Source: Isoetes taiwanensis (taxonomy: Eukaryota > Streptophyta > Lycopodiopsida > Isoetales > Isoetaceae). Taken from it: 64,000 nt of DNA. Location: contig JAJEKV010000127.1 of the NCBI GenBank assembly GCA_021234155.1, positions 124,001 to 188,000 of the forward strand, read 5' to 3'. The notes beneath the pieces are model-generated. The model saw nothing but the letters and a program-made list of their open reading frames with translations, had not been told where the DNA came from and did no database searches. Shown one piece after another: positions 58,585-64,000 of this stretch. Within the stretch, counting starts at the first letter, position 1, and each line of letters begins with the position of its first letter. Both the position numbers and the translations under genes were made by a program.

Positions 58585-60386
58585 GGGGGTATATTTCCTA
58601 TGACTTTAAAACCTACCTTTCTAAAAGGACAACATAAAGTAGGAAACCCACCGCCTCCTATCTACATGACTCTCCCACCTCCTATAGGCTACCTTCCTAT
58701 GCGTCTCCAGTCTGACTTCAAAATTCAAAGCAAGTGAAGCAAGTGACTCAAAATAGACGGAGCCCCCTCCATTTCTAAAAAATCCAAGCCGAACTTGGTA
58801 GTTTGACCTCAAACTTTAAGGTTAGATATCAACATACATACGGAACTTGCCGAACCTCACCTTTTCTAAGTTGGATGTGTTTCATGGGAACATACCCTTA
58901 TCTATCTAGGATAGGGGTAAAACAAACACAATTGAATCACGAACTAGCTTGTGCACTATGATGAATGTCTATTGGAAAAAAAAACGGTCATGTGGCAAAG
59001 ATAAGAGGTGTGGTTAGAAAAAAATGGCTGAGTTTTGACTTCCATCATTCGCCACGCTTCAACTTAAAGTCATATTCACAAACCGATATTTGTCGAACCA
59101 ACTTGATGGTGACTTACAAGGAGAAATTAGCAGACAAAGTACTTAAATGGTGCAAACATGTCTTCCATGTGGAAGATGGAACATGGAGTCAAAGAAGGAA
59201 TTTATGCTAAATTTAAGGGGAGATGAAATGGTAAAATGGCCCCACAATGATCCCATTCGGACCATTTCTTCACGTAATAGGTGGAATTAAGAAATCCTTG
59301 CATTAATACTCCATGGTGATAGCAAAGATGCAATGAGGAAAGTTTCAAGGAATTATTAAAGATCTGCATATGCTATAAGTGCTATATCATTTCCACCTCC
59401 TTATGAAAAGGAAAAAAGGTGCCATGTATTTGAATTGTAGTCCTAAGATACAATATGGTCACTAATGATATGAGTAGGTGCGCATTGTTACTAATCATAT
59501 GAGCGAGATAAAGAATGATAAGACAATAGGGGTAGATTGCTACTTTTAATCATACGAGTGGCTAGTAATCATATGAGTAGGTGAGTAACGGAGGTATAGA
59601 GGTATATCTATATGTTGAAAAAAGGAAGTAAGGGTAGAATTGAGTTGAATTTTATCGTCCACAGAGATAAAATGGCCTATAAGTAGGATCCAGTACAAAG
59701 AGAGAAGTATTTTCATATCATGGAATGGCCACACCATGATATAATGTGGGATAATGGCATAACAAGAATAGAATAGAATAGAAGAAAAAGAGGAAATTAG
59801 GTGCTGGAAGAGACAAAGAAGACCATTTTCACATTTGAGGAGATGAGTGGGCCTACAAGATAGGTAAGGCAACATGAACATGCACAATAACCAAAGAAAA
59901 AATGCAAAGAGATAGAGAGAAAATGCAACCAACAGAAAAAATGCAGCAACATAGGAGATGGGAAGAAAGTGATGAATTGAAATGCTGATGGAATGAAGGG
60001 TTGATGAAGCATACCTTGTGAGGAGGGATAGGGCGGCGAGGATTGTGAAGGCGGATGCGATGGACGAGGGAGCGGGCGGCGGAGCTGGAATTGCCACTCC
60101 AGGCAAAATCGAAGCAAGGGGGGGAGGTGAAGGAGGCGGACTCACAAGGTGGTATGGGGGGGAGGGGGGAGGGGGAAGGGGAGGCCACATTTGAGGCAAA
60201 GGTGGAGTCCGAGAGGCGAGCTCGGACTGCCTCGTCCACGCCCCACAGCACAAGCATGAACACCACAACCGACCCAAACTGGCCCATCGCAGCCCCCCTG
60301 TTCCTCGCCGTCCACAGGTAGTTCTTCCTCCACACCGCCCCGAACTGCTGCACGAATACCCCCCTCCCTTCTTCCATTTCCGCCAT
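53228..60386 (-). CDS. Half-size ABC transporter, subfamily A (complete, 16 exons, 949 aa)
   Basis: Exons (minus, in order): 60386-60015, 57691-57454, 57171-57002, 56791-56606, 56493-56398, 56318-56118, 55994-55835, 55709-55510, 55211-55094, 54947-54871, 54788-54699, 54618-54475, 54254-53958, 53869-53789, 53721-53545, 53470-53228. All introns are GT-AG, phases agree, and the sum is 950 codons including stop. One transmembrane domain (a helix near residues 36-50, a Cys-containing extracytosolic loop to about 210, then hydrophobic segments to about 450) precedes one nucleotide-binding domain: Walker A GPNGAGKTT (557-565), Q-loop in CPQFD (606), signature SGGM (659-662), Walker B VVYLDE (678-683), H-loop His 714. 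This order and the IPPCE, ALHF, LKLRQ and THSMEEADILGDRIGIMAKG stretches fit plant half-size ABCA proteins, which use ATP to move lipids across membranes. Half-size proteins are thought to dimerise. The specific substrate cannot be read. Confidence 0.93.
57692..60014 (-). other. ABCA intron 1 (2.3 kb) with a poly(T) tract
   Basis: Bounded by GTATGC (donor) and TTTGCAG (acceptor) on the minus strand. It is by far the longest intron of the gene. A run of T broken only by CC occupies about 58541-58583. Sequence to its right would be a minus-strand retroposon with A tail, but no flanking duplication was found. Minus-strand ORFs at 59546-60277 are read-through of exon 1 into the intron. Confidence 0.75.
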
Positions 60387-60720
60387 CCCTTCTCCCTCCC
60401 TCGTTCTCGTTACATATACCCCCTTTTTTTTTCCATTTTTGTTAACTTTGACCCCATTATTCTACCCCCTTGGTCATGCAGCCAATCATCTCCCTCCCCC
60501 TCTTCATGGCTCGCCACGTTCTTGCCCCCACCATTTCCCCCTTTGTTCCTTCTTCCCTTTCAAGTTATGCCCTTTCACCCCGCTTCTCTCCCTTTCTCTT
60601 CCCCTCGTACTCTTCTCGAATTTCTTGTTGGTTCCCCTGTCTTCTTCCCTTCTCCCCCCTTTCTCGGTCTTGTACTGTCTTTAGCTCGTTGCGTGGTCTT
60701 CTGTTCTGTCAAGAAGAATC
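60387..60720 (-). promoter_or_regulatory. ABCA upstream region, pyrimidine-rich
   Basis: The plus strand is strongly CT-rich (60430-60690), so the ABCA transcript-sense strand is purine-rich here. A TATA-like GGTATATG on the minus strand lies near 60410-60417, only about 25 bp before the ATG, too close to be confidently the core promoter. This region is the likely 5' UTR and promoter. The plus-strand ORFs in it are Pro/Ser/Leu-rich, without domains, and are discounted. Confidence 0.35.
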
Positions 60721-62390
60721 TTGAAACTCTTTGCACGCACAACCTACCAACTCCATCACATGGCGTGATTGACCAACTCCCTTGCCTACAATACAAGAAA
60801 CTTTTGTTGGCTTTCTTATGTGTCAACATGTGTCCACTGTTGTCACATAAGAATGCCAACAAAAAAAATGTCCTTCTTGAAACGTGAATGTCACGATGTC
60901 TGCAATTCTAGTGTTGTAATGCAAGTAAAGAAGCCAAAGATGTAGTAAAAACAAATTGAAATGGTAGTAGGCAAAATCAATACTAGAATGCAAGTAAAAC
61001 AGCTAGAATGCAAGTAAACAAGGAGACGCAGCTAAAGGGCAACATTGGCTCTGTGGCCAAAATCACAGCCACCTGACATTTACGTAGACACAAAATTCAG
61101 TTTGTTGACAACTCATCATCAGTTCAAAAGATAAGATATTTGTCTATGATAATTTAATCATTGTTGTTAGATAGTTGGCACTCTAAACTGGCTTAAGGAT
61201 CTTGACTTGTAGTTATGTATATCGTTGTATAGATGATTCACCATGCAAAGTCCACAAATTATGCATGATCTAAGGTCTTGTAGTCCACCATGCAAAGTCC
61301 ACCATGTTATGCATGATCTAGGGACGAAAGTCATTTTGCATTCAATGTAAGTAAAGTCTAACTAATTTAAGTACCTTTTAGTTCGAAATTTAAGTGAAAA
61401 TATTGTTCTTAAATAAACCCTATGCGCAATTGAGAATAGAATAGAATATAGAGAGACCATTGAATTGTGCATAAATATATTGGAGGCCACATGTTTATGA
61501 ATAGTTTCATACATACATGCACATTATCGTGCTTTCAACGATAAGAAAAAGGACTCAACTTTGAAGGGAACTCCATGCATCCTCTTTTGACCTTTTGTTT
61601 CTTTCCCATTTCTCATTTGTGTATCACTTTTCAAAGTTCTCAGCTTTGTCCACTTCTTACCTTGCAATACTTTTACCAATGTTGTTGAACCTTCTTGGCC
61701 ATGACTTACGAAGCATTGGTACTTATTGTCTTATTCGTAGATTCATAGGTGGGACATTTTATCATTTGTCTACACTTGCCACCTATAGCTCCATACATTT
61801 GCATATGTGGTAGATTTAAGGTGTCTACCACAAGACCCATATTGGCCAAATTCAAACTCGAATTCATGACTGATATATGTTAGAATCCAACTTGATTTCG
61901 TGGTCTCTACCATAGTGATATGTTAGAGTCCAACTTGATTTTGTACACCAACTCCTCAAAAGTCTAATAGATAGTACTCTGTGCTTGTCTTTAGGGTTAA
62001 AGACCTAACTAAAAAGCACCAAACATGTTTGCTTTTTAGTTAGTGTTTTCATTATTGGGATTGTATTTGAGTGAGACCAAGGGGCATTCCTAACCATGAC
62101 TCAAATCAAGGTGACCCCTCTCAAAGGGATAAGAACTTTAGACTTCCATTCTATTGAAAATGCACAAAGATTTATAAACAAAGATCTTCAAAATGGAATA
62201 TCCTCTTAAAAGCTCTCTCAAAATGAGGTTTAGTCTTCTTTCAATAATTGTATTGCTACTATTTTCAACGTGCATGAAAGGTTCAGTAATGCCCCTTGAA
62301 AAGATAAATGAGAAAATAAAACAAGGTGCAAAGCACTGTGGATTGCCCCCAAAATGCTATTATGAATAAAGCTTTATAAATGTATCTTCA
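60721..62390. other. Intergenic stretch
   Basis: No gene is recognised. Short imperfect direct repeats: CACCATGCAAAGTCCAC twice around 61240-61310, and ATGTTAGA.TCCAACTTGATT twice around 61878-61940. A perfect 14-bp inverted repeat with an 11-base loop lies at 62005-62043 (CTAACTAAAAAGCA and its complement). Confidence 0.5.
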
Positions 62391-62395
62391 TGCGT

Positions 62396-62614
62396 CTGGT
62401 CGTTTAGTCTAGTGGTAATACACTAGGTCTAGCAACTATAGGTCTCGAGTTTGAGACCGCCCAGAATCGCACTTTGAACTGTTGGGTGTCAAAACCCACA
62501 GACGCAATGTAAAGTGGTTGGGGGCAGGGCCCAACAAAGCAATGTAGTGTGGTCACATGTCCAGTTGGATGCTGCCTAGTGGTGTGACGTTAAAATACTA
62601 TCTATCTATCTATT
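62396..62614 (+). mobile_element. tRNA-derived SINE candidate
   Basis: An A-box-like TAGTCTAGTGG (62405-62415) and a B-box-like GTCTCGAGTTTGAGACC (62442-62458) are spaced as an RNA polymerase III internal promoter. A tRNA-unrelated body and a short (TATC)n tail (62598-62614) follow. The A-box start CTAGTGGTAAT is like plant Au-type SINEs. Target duplications were not resolved. Confidence 0.5.
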
Positions 62615-63049
62615 ATTTAAATTATTTAATTATTTTGAAAGTAGTATAGGAACATGGATGAATCATTTCGTTGCATATGTCTTTGTTTTTGCAAGGCAAA
62701 GAGGTAAGTGGCCAATATCAATAAGATGTTGTTTTTCTATTTCGATCCCGTGTTGACAATTCATGTGTATTTTTTTTTGTTTTGTTAAGGGTGATGCGTA
62801 TTTTTTTTTTGATGTTTAGATGTAGATTTTGAACATTATTTATTAGCATGTGTTTGTGTTGAATGGTTAAGTCCTTTGAGGTGTAGGGTTCGACTTAGTG
62901 TTGAATAACATGAGTAACATATGGGATTTGAATTTTTAAAATCACGTAAAAGTAAATCATTTATATAAAAGTGTTTAGTTTTGCTTTAAAAGCAAAGATT
63001 TCTACAATTATTAAAACAGATTTAAAAGCTCATAGGCAGTGTTGATTGT
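62615..63049. other. Non-coding stretch before the RPA1-like gene end
   Basis: AT-rich; probably contains the 3' UTR of the minus-strand RPA1-like gene. No ORF. Confidence 0.45.
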
Positions 63050-64000
63050 CTAGTTGTTTTCGTACTCGATGATTACGTTTGCACAATTGATTTTGAATAT
63101 CCATGTTGGATTTTGTTGAGATACTCGTTCACGGAATTTTAGTGGCGACGTCATCATTTCATTATACAATTCTCCATCGTCCATTCCATATGCTTTGTCA
63201 AGGAGTTCATTTCGGAAGAGTGCTTAGTGGCGACGTCATCATTTCATTATACAATTCTCCATCGTCCATTCCATATGCTTTGTCAAGGAGTTCATTTCGG
63301 AAGAGTGCTTTGTATGCTTTGCCTGTATCGCTGTAGATGGAACGAGCAAGTGTTGGTACTGGCTTTGGATTTGCAGTTTCACATCGTGCGCAGTGTTCTT
63401 CTTCATACGTTTCAGCTGTGCAATGTGTACAAACGTATCGTATGCTATCAAAATTGTTAGTTTGTGCTTCAAATTTGTCTTTGATCTGCAGGCCATATGT
63501 CAGTACATACTGAAATTACTTGCATATATTTGTGATTGGTACAATTGTTTGCTTACCGTTACGTCCTTGCTGTTTTCGACATGACTTGGATACATAATGT
63601 CTTTCATGCGTCGAATTGTTAATGTGTCGTAATTTACAATTGTCGGGTGTGTTTCCTTCTTCGGGTCTTCTTCTGCGAAGAATGCTAGTGTTGCATTTGA
63701 TGTGGAGAGACTGCCAAATGCCTCAATGCGTGACCTGCAAATGCTTTTGAACAAAACTACTGGCTTGTCCCCTATGAAATCTAGATTAGTTTGTATTGTT
63801 GGCAATGACAAAATAAGAAATAGATTTTGTTACCTTTGAAGAATCTGTTTTGCAATCATGTATTGGTTCTTGTTCTTTCCAGAATGTCAAGTTTGCCATG
63901 TCCTCTTCTTGGTTGCCGCTTTCGGCGATTTTTAGCGAAGACGTCTTCCCCGCAAGATCTTGTGCTCGATGATGACACTTTTAAGGGAAAAACTTAAAGG
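63050..64000 (-). pseudogene. RPA1-like single-strand DNA-binding protein, 3' part, frame broken by a duplication
   Basis: Minus-strand exons: about 64000-63834 (AGKTSSLKIAE, ANLTFWKEQEPIHD), 63771-63557 (VVLFKSICRSRIEAFGSLS, ATLAFFAEEDP) and 63485-63050. The second resembles the OB-fold of RPA large subunits (vxdf.g.SLs...). The third has a four-Cys zinc site, YVCTHC then HCARC, followed by KPVPTLARSIYSDTGKAYKAL and LLDKAYGM, like the RPA1 C-terminal domain that binds single-stranded DNA. A perfect 85-bp tandem duplication (63141-63310) shifts the frame and brings in an early stop; the open continuation beyond it ends at 63050. The phase across the first intron could not be fully reconciled. 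RPA1-like genes are numerous in plants and are also carried by Helitrons, so either origin is possible. The gene runs off the window. Confidence 0.65.
63141..63310. repeat. Perfect 85-bp tandem duplication in the RPA1-like last exon
   Basis: Units 63141-63225 and 63226-63310 are identical by eye. The length is 1 modulo 3, so it changes the reading frame. Confidence 0.95.

Noticed and set aside
59546-60277. 243-codon minus-strand ORF
   Set aside because: It is an out-of-frame reading of ABCA exon 1 continuing into intron 1; the exon frame with the donor at 60014 explains the locus better.
60439-60887. Plus-strand ORFs upstream of ABCA (81-121 codons)
   Set aside because: They come from a pyrimidine-rich stretch, overlap in all three frames, are Pro/Ser/Leu-rich and show no domain or splice structure. 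More likely the ABCA promoter or 5' UTR read backwards.
1-64000. CRISPR arrays, bacterial operons, riboswitches
   Set aside because: None seen; introns, plant retrotransposons and plant gene families show this is eukaryotic nuclear DNA.

Overview
The window is nuclear DNA of a land plant: AT-rich, intron-containing, and mostly transposable elements. Three host-type genes can be read: a complete half-size ABCA transporter, a tandemly duplicated and decayed TPR-thioredoxin (TTL-type) gene, and the end of an RPA1-like gene. The species cannot be fixed by reading. The repeat load and an unusual DNA transposon make a non-seed plant or another large-genome lineage plausible, but that is a guess.

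Layout. 1-3358 is non-coding with a short microsatellite. 3514-34070 is one nest of elements resolved to the base at most edges. The outermost is a non-autonomous LTR element (LARD-like): LTRs of about 2.6 kb, a 3.06 kb non-coding interior, GATTT target duplication. Its 5' LTR was split by a Ty1/copia element (4950-27270, GTGAT duplication). The copia pol was split twice: by a short poly(A) retroposon (7488-7904, 13-bp duplication), and by a DNA transposon with terminal inverted repeats (8442-26288) carrying a decayed minus-strand transposase. That DNA transposon was in turn split by a minus-strand Ty3/gypsy element (11752-22853, CTTAG duplication) with an extra ORF after pol. All reverse transcriptase, integrase and transposase genes here are broken by frameshifts, stops or insertions.

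34071-43956 holds a second copy of the repeat that flanks the nest, a decayed gag zinc-knuckle, a 275-bp MITE with 4-bp duplication, a diverged tandem repeat, a tRNA-like SINE relic, and a minus-strand 1.5-kb LTR with its primer-binding site. 44240-46418 holds two tandem copies of TTL-type exons with lesions. 46419-53227 is non-coding apart from a possible Helitron 3' end, a second copia reverse-transcriptase fragment and an 82-bp perfect tandem duplication.

53228-60386 (minus) is the ABCA gene. Sixteen exons join in frame with GT-AG introns to 949 codons, including Walker A, Q-loop, signature, Walker B and H-loop; it looks functional. 60387-63049 is intergenic with a SINE. 63050-64000 (minus) is the 3' part of an RPA1-like gene whose last exon is shifted out of frame by a perfect 85-bp tandem duplication; it continues past the window edge.
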